Positions 43,935-52,057 of a stretch of 64,000 bases of DNA are shown here, in pieces (position 1 is the first letter of the stretch; each line of letters begins with the position of its first letter). A program made the translations under genes and the position numbers. This stretch comes from Kineosporia rhizophila (lineage in GTDB: Bacteria > Actinomycetota > Actinomycetes > Actinomycetales > Kineosporiaceae), in the NCBI RefSeq assembly GCF_021277265.1, contig NZ_JAJSOH010000005.1, positions 124,001-188,000 on the forward strand. The letters run 5' to 3'. Below the pieces are notes generated by a model. That model ran no database searches. It saw only the letters and a list, made by a program, of their open reading frames with translations, and had not been told where the DNA came from.

Positions 43935-44894
43935 CTAAGGGCCCCATGAGAGCAAAACCCGCTTTCCACGGAAATGAAACTCCAGGCTGCTTTGCAGTGG
44001 ACGGCCACCCACATCCTTCCTCTCAGGTATAAGAAGGAGCGATCGGACCTCTGACTCTACCCACTGTCTTTCCCGCGCAAGCCTTGCCTCGCAAATCAGC
44101 CATGCCCGTCCGCTGACCCAGATGCAGGCCACGGACCAAACGAATAGAGAAACGCCAATCACTGATAGAACTGCTTTCTTGCGAACATCATCAACGTCAG
44201 ATGCTGCGACCAGACAAGTAAACAAGATCATCGATGCATAAGCAATCACGAGCCAATTGAGGAGTCGCCTGACCGCTGATAAGGCGACCTGGCGAGTAGA
44301 TACTGGTCGACCCAGTCCAGGCGGATTCCACGAAAGAAATCCAAACACTGGGGGGACTGTCCAGTCCCAGTCATCTGTCTTCGAAACTCGCTTTAACGCT
44401 GCCTTCTCACGTCGCGCCGACCTGCTGGGTTTCCGGCACAGTGAATCCAAGGCAGACTCATAGGCCTGGCGGTTGCTTCGGATTCGATCCTCTTGGCCTG
44501 AATCGCTTAAATGACGCAACTCCGCATATAGGCCAGCAACCGTATTTGCCCTACCCCTGGAATCAATGGAATCAAGGGCGAAAACAGCGATGAGTGCGGT
44601 CACTTGGAGCGCCAAGATCCCCGCCAGCAGCACGTTTGCCCCCGGCCCCAAATAGTCTTTTTTCCTGATATCTTCGACCAATAATGAGACACCTATATTT
44701 CCGATGACACCTACCAAGTAGGCGGCCAACGGCAACCATAGCCACGTCCTTGTTAGATCGATTCGTCTTCGTACCCGTTCAAAAGAATAAATTAGGCGAT
44801 TCTTCCCCACTTCGGTGGTGTTAGCTACGATGGCGGGAAGCACGGTCAGGACAGGTATGCCATATACAAAGAATAAGACGAACGCGATGGACAT
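43935..44894 (-). CDS. Unrecognised polytopic membrane protein, cargo
   Basis: Protein of 319 aa with about five transmembrane helices: 4-25, 50-72, 85-107, 212-234 and 243-262. A cytoplasmic loop of about 100 residues (110-210) is rich in charged residues, and the C-terminal ~55 residues are soluble. I do not recognise the family. Composition is as AT-rich as its neighbour. It points toward the other cargo gene with no space for more genes, so the pair may be one unit or two insertions. It lies beside attR. Confidence 0.65.
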   Translation of the reverse strand: MSIAFVLFFVYGIPVLTVLPAIVANTTEVGKNRLIYSFERVRRRIDLTRTWLWLPLAAYLVGVIGNIGVSLLVEDIRKKDYLGPGANVLLAGILALQVTALIAVFALDSIDSRGRANTVAGLYAELRHLSDSGQEDRIRSNRQAYESALDSLCRKPSRSARREKAALKRVSKTDDWDWTVPPVFGFLSWNPPGLGRPVSTRQVALSAVRRLLNWLVIAYASMILFTCLVAASDVDDVRKKAVLSVIGVSLFVWSVACIWVSGRAWLICEARLARERQWVESEVRSLLLIPERKDVGGRPLQSSLEFHFRGKRVLLSWGP

Positions 44895-45233
44895 AGCCCG
44901 CCCGCCCCTCCCCTGATGCCTGGTCGATCAACATCCGAAGGATACGAATTACCTTGGGAAATATCACGGACCGACCCGTGGCTCTTGCACCGTCCTCTAT
45001 TACTTGCACGTTCCAAAGGACGTTAATCATGGCAAAACCGTCGGACCGATACCCTGAGCCTGTCAGAGTCTTCCTGGCGTCAGCTCGGCACTGGGGGATG
45101 GCTGCCCGGTCCTAAGCTTGATGGATCAATGCACCTACCGGGTCCGGTATGCCAAGCACCCTTTGCCCCAGGTTTGCCCCCATCTACCAATTCCTGGGCA
45201 TCCTCACAGGTCAGACGCATTATCAGGCGTGGT
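44895..45233. other. Right-end region of the element, no gene
   Basis: This 339-nt region holds the promoter side of the leftward membrane gene and, near 45149-45182, the right arm-type repeats. I see no coding frame with protein character. Confidence 0.5.
45149..45182 (+). repeat. Right arm-type repeat, candidate integrase binding sites
   Basis: ATGCCAAG (45149-45156), TTGCCCCA (45163-45170) and TTGCCCC (45174-45180, then CA) repeat the set at 31647-31677 in the same orientation, about 50 bp from the attR core. Confidence 0.5.
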
Positions 45234-45278
45234 TTCGTAATGAGCAGGTCGTCGGTTCGAGTCCGACAGGTGGCTCCG
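45234..45278 (+). repeat. attR of the integrative element
   Basis: 45-bp identical copy of attL. It contains only the 3' half of tRNA-Thr (anticodon loop onward), so no functional tRNA is encoded here. Confidence 0.95.
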
Positions 45279-45367
45279 GTCCAGAACACACCACAGCGCC
45301 CTCATCCAGCACCACCGGATGAGGGCGTCGTCGTGTCCACAGCGGAAGATCCCTTACGATCCCTTCG

Positions 45368-45440
45368 GCCCCGGTAGCTCAATCAGGTAGAGCTCCTAGC
45401 TGCTTGCGGGTGGTTACGCGTTCAAATCGCGTCCGGGGCC
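45368..45440 (+). pseudogene. tRNA-like sequence with a disrupted anticodon stem
   Basis: A 73-nt tRNA outline: acceptor GCCCCGG/CCGGGGC, positions 8-9 TA, D arm GCTC/GAGC with AATCAGGTA loop and T arm ACGCG-TTCAAAT-CGCGT are perfect. The anticodon arm (CCTAG...CGGGT at 45395-45411) does not pair and position 37 is T. Probably a decayed tRNA or an element-derived relic. Its 3' end overlaps the araC stop region on the other strand. Confidence 0.5.
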
Positions 45441-46345
45441 GCCACCGCAGGCAACCCCAGCACCCGCTGATGCTCCTGCCGATACCGCCCCGGCGACACC
45501 CCGAACTCCCGCCGGAAAGCATTGGCGAAGGCGAACTCCGACGAGTAACCCACCTGTGATGCGATTGTGGCCAGGGGCGCCGGGGTGTCGCAGAGCAGCC
45601 GGGCGCCCCTGGTCAGGCGCTGCGCGGTCAGGTAGGCCATAGGCGAGCGGCCGGTCTCGGCGGCGAAGCGGCGGCTGAAGGCGGTGCGGGACAGGCCGGC
45701 CCGGTCGCTGAGTTGCTGCACCGTCCACGGGGACTGGGGATTCTCGTGGATGGCCCTCAGCACCTGGCCCACCTGAGCGTCGGCCACCTCGAAGTCGGCC
45801 GGTTCGGCGCTCTGTGAACGCCAGGCCCGCAGGGTGTGCACCGCGATCAGGTCGATCAGGGCGGTGCGGGTCACGCTGGTGCCGGCCTGCTCATCGGAAA
45901 GGTCCTGCAGCAGAACCGAGATCAGGGCGGACAGTTCCGGGGCCCGGGACGACGCGGCGACGATCACGTCGGGCAGGTCGCGCAGGAAGTGGTGCACCTG
46001 CCCTCGCCCCAGACGATAGGCGCCGCAGACGAATTCGACGTCGAAGCGGCCTCCGGGCGGGGCCTGCGGGCCCATCTCGAGCAGGGGCACCTCGCGCAGG
46101 GGGCGGCGTTCCCGGCTGACCGCGTGCTCGACGCCGCTCGGGACCAGCACGACGTCGCCGCGTTCCAGGAGCACGCAGCCGCCGTTCGCCGTCAGCAGCC
46201 ACGCGGAGCCGGAGACCACGGCATGGAAGCCGAGGCCCTCGAAGCTATCGAACCGGGCGCCCCAGCCGGCCCCGGAGCCGCCGAACCAGCGGGCGCCGGC
46301 CTCACCCACCCGGGCCCCGGCCATTGCCGCGCTGACCTGATCCAT
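45422..46345 (-). CDS. AraC-family transcription regulator
   Basis: Regulator of 307 aa. A cupin-type N-terminal domain (about 35-175; GSAWLLTANGGCVLLERGDVVLVPSG) is followed by the AraC double helix-turn-helix (about 205-300; VQQLSDRAGLSRTAFSRRFAAETGRSPMAYL and IASQVGYSSEFAFANAFRREFG). It probably controls the flavin monooxygenase-like gene 10 nt upstream in the same direction. TAGACT ends 6 nt before the ATG (46352-46357 on the opposite strand), so its transcript may be leaderless. Confidence 0.92.
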   Translation of the reverse strand: MDQVSAAMAGARVGEAGARWFGGSGAGWGARFDSFEGLGFHAVVSGSAWLLTANGGCVLLERGDVVLVPSGVEHAVSRERRPLREVPLLEMGPQAPPGGRFDVEFVCGAYRLGRGQVHHFLRDLPDVIVAASSRAPELSALISVLLQDLSDEQAGTSVTRTALIDLIAVHTLRAWRSQSAEPADFEVADAQVGQVLRAIHENPQSPWTVQQLSDRAGLSRTAFSRRFAAETGRSPMAYLTAQRLTRGARLLCDTPAPLATIASQVGYSSEFAFANAFRREFGVSPGRYRQEHQRVLGLPAVAAPDAI

Positions 46346-46354
46346 GCCATAAGT

Positions 46355-47392
46355 CTACGAAGCCGCCCGATCCTCCCCGAAGCGCTCGGCCGCCAGGTAG
46401 GGGTTGAGGTGCGGGTGACGGCTGCCCACGGCCACGTCGCGCCAGAACCGCTGAAGGGCGTTGCTGGTGGCGAAGCCGCTGGTCCCGTGCAGGTCGAGCA
46501 TCAGTTCCAGGGCCTGGCGGCAGTCCCGGCCGGCAGCCGACATCTCGGCGCTGATCCGGGGTCCGTCCGCCGGCGTCAGATCACCCGAGTCGACCTCGGC
46601 GGCCAGGGCGAGCAGAGCACGCTCGGCGCGCAGGGTCGTCCGGGTGGCCTCCCCCAGCCAGTGACGGGCGCCGGGTGACTCGGCCATCCGGGTATACGTC
46701 GACATGTAGGGCTTGCGGTCCGAGGCGAACATTCCGTCGATCAGGTCGAGAGCCCCACGGGTGGCCCCCACGACCGGTGCGAGGGCGGTGAGCCCGTAGA
46801 ACGTGAAGTCGGCCTGGGGGCCGGGCAGGGAAACCGGGAAGACCCATTCGTCCGGCACCACAACCCCTTCGGCCACCGCGGTGTGGCTGCCCGTACCCCG
46901 CATACCCGCGACGTCCCAAGTGTGCTCGATCTTCAGGTCCGACACCGGGAGCAGGGCCAGCGAGAACCGGTCGCCGTCCATCACCCCCACTGCCGCCCAC
47001 ACCGAGTCCTCGCAGCCGGAAAGGCTCTTCCAGGATCCGCTCACCCGGGTCCCGTCCGGGCCCCGTTCCACCCGCCCCGACGGCACCCCGGTGCCGCAGG
47101 CCTGGGCGTGCGGGTCGGCAGCGAAGGCCGGCGGCAGATCATCACCCAGGCTCGTCACCACAAGCGTCTTGGCCACCGCCGAGGTACCCACGTTCCAGCT
47201 GGTCGACGGGCAGGCGCGCCCCAGTTCGGCCAGCCGGCGCACCGTGGTGGTGGCGTCGGCCCAGGTGCCGCCGTGCTTCACCGGCATCCGCAGGGCGAAG
47301 TCCCCGGCGTTGCGCACCGCTTCCAGGCTGGGAGCCGCCGGTCGTCCCTGCTTCTCGGTCTGCGCGGCGTTCGCGGAAAGAATCTCGATCAC
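46355..47392 (-). CDS. Acyl-CoA-dehydrogenase-fold flavin monooxygenase-like protein
   Basis: Protein of 345 aa of the acyl-CoA dehydrogenase fold: ACPSTSWNVGTSAVAKTL, SGSWKSLSGCEDSVWAAV, HTWDVAGMRGTGSHTAVAEGVVVPDEWV and the C-terminal DLHGTSGFATSNALQRFWRDVAVGSRHPHLNP. The pattern HGTSGF...RFWRD...RHPHLN matches reduced-flavin-dependent monooxygenases (DszC, HsaA, pigment hydroxylases) rather than beta-oxidation enzymes. A separate flavin reductase would be needed, and none is in this window. Likely in one operon with the AraC regulator. Substrate unknown. Confidence 0.82.
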   Translation of the reverse strand: MIEILSANAAQTEKQGRPAAPSLEAVRNAGDFALRMPVKHGGTWADATTTVRRLAELGRACPSTSWNVGTSAVAKTLVVTSLGDDLPPAFAADPHAQACGTGVPSGRVERGPDGTRVSGSWKSLSGCEDSVWAAVGVMDGDRFSLALLPVSDLKIEHTWDVAGMRGTGSHTAVAEGVVVPDEWVFPVSLPGPQADFTFYGLTALAPVVGATRGALDLIDGMFASDRKPYMSTYTRMAESPGARHWLGEATRTTLRAERALLALAAEVDSGDLTPADGPRISAEMSAAGRDCRQALELMLDLHGTSGFATSNALQRFWRDVAVGSRHPHLNPYLAAERFGEDRAAS

Positions 47393-47521
47393 CTGGACGA
47401 CTCAATCACCGGCTCCCGGCGGTGGTGAATACGCCGGACAACCGCGTACATACGCGTTCGTGCACCCGGCGGAACTGTTGACTGCTTGTCACCGCGAGTG
47501 AACGTCGATCAGACTCGCCCC

Positions 47522-48610
47522 GTGCAGATCACCGCAGCCCAGGTGCTGGCCTGGCGACTGAAACGCCAGTTCCTCAGCCCGCGCACCAGCGCGGACGTGG
47601 AGGAGGTCGTGGCCCGGCTCTGCGGGGTGCAGATGCAGGTGACCTCGGCTGCGCACACCACGATCGCCTCCCGGCAGAAGAAGCCCGACACCAGCGGGGT
47701 GGCCACCGGTCTGGAACGTGGTTCGCTGATCAAGACCTGGGCGATGCGCGGCACGCTGCACCTGTGTCGGGCCGATCGGGTGGCCGGCTGTCTCGCGCTG
47801 GTCGCCGAGGCCCGGAGCTGGACGAAACCGAGCTGGCAGAAGACCTTCGGAGCTTCTCCGGCCGACATCGACCGGCTCACCGAGGCCGTCGGCGAGATCC
47901 TGCAGGGCACCGCCCTCACCCGCGAGGAGCTGGTCACCGAACTGTTGCGGCACAAAGAGTTCAAGAAGATTGAGGACGAGTTGCGCTCCGGCTGGGGTGC
48001 TTTGCTCAAACCCCTGGCCTGGCGTGGCGCTCTGTGCCACGGCGAGACCCGGGGCAACCGGATCACCTTCACCACTCCCTCCACCGTGGTTCCCGAATGG
48101 CCCGGGCTGCCGACCGCGGAAGCCGCCGCGCCCGACGTCATCAGTAGTTATCTCAGCGCCTACGGCCCGGCGACCCCCGAGACGTTCGATGCCTGGCTCA
48201 CCCGTGGGGTCTCGAAGAAACCCGCACTGCGAAGCTGGTTCGCCTCCCTGCGGGAAGAACTCACCGAGGTAGAGGTGGACGGGCAGAAGGCTCTGATCCG
48301 GTCCGAGCACGTAGACGAACTGGCCGCCACCAAACCCAGCCGCGACGTCCATCTGCTCGGCCCCTTCGACGCCTACGTGCTGGGCGCCGGAACCAAAGAC
48401 GTCTGGATGCTGCCCAGCGAGCATCGCGCGTTGGTGAGTAAGGCGGCGGGCTGGATCGCCCCGGTGATTCTGTCCGGCGGGCGGATCGTGGGCACCTGGG
48501 AGCTTGAGAACGGCGACGTCAGCACCGACTTCTTCCCAGGAGAGAAGGCGCTCCCCTCGAAGGCCTGGTCGGCGGAGGTCAGAAGAGCGACACCACGGGG
48601 ACCCTCCTGA
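47522..48610 (+). CDS. AlkZ-like winged-helix DNA glycosylase (HTH_42 family)
   Basis: Protein of 362 aa with tandem winged helices (ITAAQVLAWRLKRQFL, WAMRGTLHLCRADRV, GPATPETFDAWL) and a C-terminal beta domain. With the GTG at 47522 the catalytic QxQ motif is GVQMQV, Q37-M38-Q39, the same numbering as AlkZ of Streptomyces sahachiroi, which removes interstrand crosslinks and bulky alkyl adducts; this supports both the start and the assignment. YcaQ/AlkX relatives have QxD instead. Earlier starts at 47486 (TTG) and 47498 (GTG) are possible. The gene stands alone, so a housekeeping alkylation-repair role is likely. Confidence 0.78.
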   Translation: MQITAAQVLAWRLKRQFLSPRTSADVEEVVARLCGVQMQVTSAAHTTIASRQKKPDTSGVATGLERGSLIKTWAMRGTLHLCRADRVAGCLALVAEARSWTKPSWQKTFGASPADIDRLTEAVGEILQGTALTREELVTELLRHKEFKKIEDELRSGWGALLKPLAWRGALCHGETRGNRITFTTPSTVVPEWPGLPTAEAAAPDVISSYLSAYGPATPETFDAWLTRGVSKKPALRSWFASLREELTEVEVDGQKALIRSEHVDELAATKPSRDVHLLGPFDAYVLGAGTKDVWMLPSEHRALVSKAAGWIAPVILSGGRIVGTWELENGDVSTDFFPGEKALPSKAWSAEVRRATPRGPS

Positions 48611-48693
48611 CCGGCACAAACCAGGAAGGGTCGAATAGGCTCATCCGGTCGCGGTGGCCCGGCCGCGAGGGGGATTGACCGCAGGAGTTGCAG

Positions 48694-49080
48694 ATGGCCG
48701 AGGACCGGACGATAGGCCAGCTCGTGGCCCAGGCGAGCGAGGACCTCTCCGCGCTCGTCCGCTACGAGGTGGCGCTGGCGAAGGCCGAGATCAAGGACGA
48801 CGTCAAGCGCGGCGCGGTGGCCTCCGGCATGTTCGCGGCGGCGGGCGTGCTGGCCTTCCTGGGCGTGATCACGATGGTCATCACCGTGGGCTACGCGCTG
48901 GTGGGCTTCGGACTGCCGGGATGGCTGGCCTTCCTGATCGTCACGCTGGGTCTGCTGCTGATCGCGGGTCTGCTCGGGTTCATCGGGTTCCTCCAGGTGA
49001 AGAAGATCAAGCCGCCCGAGCGCGCGATCGCCTCGACCAAGCAGACGCTCGCGGCGGTCAAGGGCAGCGTTCGCTCGTGA
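48694..49080 (+). CDS. Holin-superfamily-III membrane protein (phage-holin-family annotation)
   Basis: Protein of 128 aa: a helical N-terminus (TIGQLVAQASEDLSALVRYEVALAKAEIKDD) and two transmembrane helices (about 46-72 and 78-103). This is the actinobacterial holin-like family at the Rv3669 position; it is a chromosomal conserved gene, not prophage. AGGAG precedes the ATG at 48694. The function is unknown, possibly in the envelope. Followed after 14 nt by the epoxide-hydrolase-like gene. Confidence 0.85.
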   Translation: MAEDRTIGQLVAQASEDLSALVRYEVALAKAEIKDDVKRGAVASGMFAAAGVLAFLGVITMVITVGYALVGFGLPGWLAFLIVTLGLLLIAGLLGFIGFLQVKKIKPPERAIASTKQTLAAVKGSVRS

Positions 49081-49094
49081 CCCGGGCCTGACCG

Positions 49095-50093
49095 GTGAAG
49101 ATCCGCCGGAACCGGTCCACCACCACCGACGTCCAGCAGCCGGAGCGGGCTGAGACCCCGCGCCCGGCCCTGGAGCCGGCCGGCGCGCTGTACGCAGACT
49201 CTGCCGACACGCTGATCCGTGGCCCCTGGAAGCACCGGTTCATCGCTGCCAACGGCTCGCGCTTCCACGTCGCCGAAATGGGTGATGGGCCGCTCGTGCT
49301 GCTGCTGCACGGCTTTCCGCAGTTCTGGTGGAGCTGGCGGCACCAGCTGCCCGCTCTGGCCGACGCCGGGTACCGGGCCGTTGCGATGGATCTGCGTGGC
49401 TACGGGTCGTCGGACAAGCCTCCCCGCGGCTACGACACGATGACGTCGGCGACCGATGTGTCCGGGGTGATCAAAGCCCTCGGGGAGACCGAAGCGGTGA
49501 TCGTGGGGCAGGACTGGGGAGGCTGGCTGGCCTGGTCGATGCCCGGTCTGGCGCCGCAGCAGACCCGGGCCGTGGCCGCGTTGTCGATGGCGCACCCCCT
49601 GGTGATGCGGCGGGCGCTGGCCCGCGACGCCCGTCAACGCCGGGCCTGGCGGCGGGTGCTGGAGTTCCAGCTGCCGATGCGCCCGGAGCGCTGGCTGACC
49701 CGGCAGGATCTGGTCGCGGAACTACTGGGCGAGTGGTCGGGCTCGGGCAGCGCGTTCCCCGACGAAGAATGCCTGAACGTATATCGCCGGGCCATACGGG
49801 TGCCGTTCGTGGCGCACAGCTCGATGGAGTACTACCGATGGGCGCTGCGTTCGCTGCCCCGTCGCGACGGCCGACGCTTCTCAACGGCGCTCGAAGAACC
49901 GATTTCCGTGCCCCTGCTCAGCCTGCACGGTGAAGAGGATCCGTTCGTGCTGCTGCCCAGCGTTCTTGCCTCGCACCGCCAGGTGAGTGGCCCGCTGCGG
50001 TTCGAATCGGTCCCCCGGGCCGGCCACTTCCTGCCTGAAGAGGCACCCGAGCACGTCACTCGCGTGCTGCTGGAATGGTTGAAGAGCCTTTAG
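49095..50093 (+). CDS. Alpha/beta hydrolase, epoxide-hydrolase-like (EphE-like)
   Basis: Protein of 332 aa starting at GTG. HGFPQFWWSWRHQ provides the oxyanion HGxP motif (72-75), and VGQDWGGW carries Asp D140 as nucleophile, which is diagnostic of epoxide hydrolases rather than esterases. HGEEDPFV and RAGHFLPEEAPE supply the acid and His. Lid tyrosines are not certain. The Mycobacterium homologue is ephE between Rv3669 and marP, exactly as here. Physiological substrate unknown. Confidence 0.85.
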   Translation: MKIRRNRSTTTDVQQPERAETPRPALEPAGALYADSADTLIRGPWKHRFIAANGSRFHVAEMGDGPLVLLLHGFPQFWWSWRHQLPALADAGYRAVAMDLRGYGSSDKPPRGYDTMTSATDVSGVIKALGETEAVIVGQDWGGWLAWSMPGLAPQQTRAVAALSMAHPLVMRRALARDARQRRAWRRVLEFQLPMRPERWLTRQDLVAELLGEWSGSGSAFPDEECLNVYRRAIRVPFVAHSSMEYYRWALRSLPRRDGRRFSTALEEPISVPLLSLHGEEDPFVLLPSVLASHRQVSGPLRFESVPRAGHFLPEEAPEHVTRVLLEWLKSL

Positions 50094-50138
50094 GACGGGT
50101 GGCCGGCTCGGCTTCTGGGGGCTGTCGGCAGGGCCTGC

Positions 50139-51320
50139 TCAGCCCTGCGCACACTCCCCGCTGTCGACCCGTTTCGACTGCCCTGCGCCGGCCTCGATGG
50201 TCTCGCGGGCCTCGTCCATGGTGAGGGCGTAGCCGGTGTTCGGGTCGTCGAGCGACTTGGCGAACACCACGCCCACCACGTTGCCGGCCGGGTCGAGCAC
50301 CGGGCCACCGGAGTTGCCCGGCCGCACCTTCACGTAGAGCGAGTACACCTCACGGATCGCGCCCTCGTTGCCGTAGATGTCTTCTCCGCTGGCCCGGACG
50401 ATCGAGCGGACGCGGGCCGGGGACACCTTGAACGGGCCGTCGTTGGGGAAGCCGACCACCACTGCGTCGTCACCCCGCTCCAGGTCGCCGGTGAGCTGCA
50501 GCGGCTCGACCGGCAGTTTCGGCACCGCCAGCACGGCCAGGTCGCGGACCGGGTCGAAGGCGACCACCCGCGCCCGGTAACGCTTGCCCTCGCCGCCGAC
50601 CTGCACCCGGGGCTCGTCGACCCCAGCCACCACGTGGGCGTTGGTGACCACGCGCTGCGGGGCGATGACGGCGCCGCTGCCCTCCTGGCCGCGGCCGCAA
50701 CTGTTGGCCTCACCAGTGATCTTGACGACCGCCCGCCGGGCCTTGCTCACCGCCTCGCTCTGGGTCAGCGCCTGGTCGGGGGCCTCGACCGGGGCGATGT
50801 CCTCCGGCTCGACCCCGGCGAACACCCGCGGGAAGTTGCTCGAGCCGACGGCCTCGCGGAACCGGTCGGCCACGCCCACCAGACCGGTGGGCACCAGATC
50901 GTCGATGGTGGCGATGACCTTGGACTCGGCCACCGTGCGGGAGAGCTGCTCGGAGGGGCCGCCCCGGACCGCCCCGGCCACGAACCACAGCACCAGGGCC
51001 ACCGCCAGCACCCCGGCGCCGGCCCCGACGATGTGGTCGGCCAGGGCCACCGGGCCCTCGGGCACGGCCTGCCGGATGCGCCCGCCGATCATGGCCCCGA
51101 TGAACTGCCCGGCCCAGGCCGTGAAGATGACCGCGAGCAGGGTGATGATCGAGCGGCGGGTGCCCTGCTCGAGCCCGGAGACCAGCTGCGGCACGAAGAA
51201 CATGGCCAGCAGCGCCCCGCCGACGAAACCGCCGAGCGAGAGCAGGCCGACCACCAGGCCCTGGCGGAAGCCGGAGATGGCGTACCCGAGCATGATCAGC
51301 ACCAGGATGATGTCGATCAT
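50139..51320 (-). CDS. marP: MarP-like membrane serine protease (CvpA domain plus trypsin-like protease)
   Basis: Periplasmic-type protease of 393 aa anchored by four CvpA-like transmembrane helices (about 3-115). The chymotrypsin-fold domain has H229 (VVTNAHVV), D260 (FDPVRDLAV) and S337 (RPGNSGGP). Cysteines C208 and the one in SGECAQG near the C-terminus match the redox-sensitive disulfide of MarP. In Mycobacterium it protects against acid stress by cleaving RipA. Start overlaps the Nudix stop (ATGA), and nth-nudix-marP forms an operon. Confidence 0.92.
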   Translation of the reverse strand: MIDIILVLIMLGYAISGFRQGLVVGLLSLGGFVGGALLAMFFVPQLVSGLEQGTRRSIITLLAVIFTAWAGQFIGAMIGGRIRQAVPEGPVALADHIVGAGAGVLAVALVLWFVAGAVRGGPSEQLSRTVAESKVIATIDDLVPTGLVGVADRFREAVGSSNFPRVFAGVEPEDIAPVEAPDQALTQSEAVSKARRAVVKITGEANSCGRGQEGSGAVIAPQRVVTNAHVVAGVDEPRVQVGGEGKRYRARVVAFDPVRDLAVLAVPKLPVEPLQLTGDLERGDDAVVVGFPNDGPFKVSPARVRSIVRASGEDIYGNEGAIREVYSLYVKVRPGNSGGPVLDPAGNVVGVVFAKSLDDPNTGYALTMDEARETIEAGAGQSKRVDSGECAQG

Positions 51321-52057
51321 GGTACGTCCACCTCGTCCTGGCCGGCCGCGTCCTGCGAACTCAGGCCCTGTTGCTCGGAAAGATCCCTGCGAAGTTCCTG
51401 ACGCGAGGGTAGGCGCACCTGTTGCTCAGGGACCTCAAGTATCCGGGTGGGGTTCCACGGGCGTTCCAGACCGGCCAGCTGCAGCGCCCAGCTGAGCACC
51501 GCCGCGGTGAAGCCCCAGATGAACAGGCCGGAGGCCTCGAAGCCGGGACCGGCCTGGCGGCCCCGGTAGCCGACCACGAACCGGTTGGCCGGATCGGTGA
51601 GCTCGGCCAGCGGCACCCGCACCACGCGCTCGACCTCACCCGGGTCGCCCGGGCGCAGCGGGCCCGGCTCGGGCCACCAGGCGATCACCGGGGTGACCCG
51701 GAAGTTGGTGACGTTGAGATAGAGCTCGGAGCACTCGGCCCGGACCAGTACCCCGGCCGGATCGACTCCCGCCTCCTCGTGCGCCTCACGCAGCGCGGCC
51801 GCAGCCGGCCCGGCATCGGTGGGATCGACCCGGCCGCCGGGGAAGGCGACCTGCCCGGCGTGCGCGCGCAGGGTGGCCGCCCGCTGGGTGAGCAGCACAT
51901 CGGGACCGCGCTCGCCCGGGGCGAAGAGCACCAGCACCGCCGAGTGCCGGGCGTCGGGCGCGGGGGCCAGAGGATTGTCGAAGGCCGAGCTCTGCCCGGG
52001 TCTGGCCACGGCCTCGGCGAGCCGGTCGAGCCAGGACGGAGGGGCCTGAGGGCTCAC
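51317..52057 (-). CDS. Nudix hydrolase, CoA pyrophosphatase-like
   Basis: Protein of 246 aa. The Nudix box [24 protein letters not shown] is intact (GX5EX7REUXEEXGU form: G-R-V...REAHEEAGV), and the preceding [22 protein letters not shown] is the NUDT7/CoA-diphosphatase signature. It likely hydrolyses CoA or related disphosphates to 4'-phosphopantetheine. GTG at 52057 overlaps the nth stop (GTGA), and its own stop overlaps marP. Corresponds to Rv3672c. Confidence 0.9.
   Translation of the reverse strand: MSPQAPPSWLDRLAEAVARPGQSSAFDNPLAPAPDARHSAVLVLFAPGERGPDVLLTQRAATLRAHAGQVAFPGGRVDPTDAGPAAAALREAHEEAGVDPAGVLVRAECSELYLNVTNFRVTPVIAWWPEPGPLRPGDPGEVERVVRVPLAELTDPANRFVVGYRGRQAGPGFEASGLFIWGFTAAVLSWALQLAGLERPWNPTRILEVPEQQVRLPSRQELRRDLSEQQGLSSQDAAGQDEVDVP

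Larger units (their letters stand above)
31510..45278. mobile_element. Integrative and conjugative element (AICE-like) in tRNA-Thr
   Basis: The 45-bp direct repeats bound a unit of 13,724 bp. The gene set is that of pSAM2-like actinomycete elements: tyrosine integrase and excisionase beside attL, DUF3631 ATPase and DnaB-N-like replication candidates, TraB-type FtsK translocase for double-stranded DNA transfer, DUF2637, small Spd-like genes and a KorSA-type GntR repressor with operators. A recognisable RepSA or primase-polymerase is missing, so replication may use the DUF3631 protein. Cargo: a TIR protein (left), a GNAT enzyme and two AT-richer membrane-protein genes (right). All core genes appear intact, so the element may still be mobile. 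Confidence 0.93.

Noticed and set aside
45234..45278. Second tRNA-Thr at attR
   Set aside because: Only the 3' half from the anticodon loop is present; the 5' acceptor strand and D arm are missing.
31510..45278. CRISPR arrays or IS elements in the mobile element
   Set aside because: No regular short repeats with spacers and no transposase-like protein were found; the repeats seen are att, arm, operator and iteron-like words.
48694..49080. Prophage origin for the holin-family gene
   Set aside because: No other phage genes nearby, and the gene is in a conserved chromosomal block (holin-ephE-marP).
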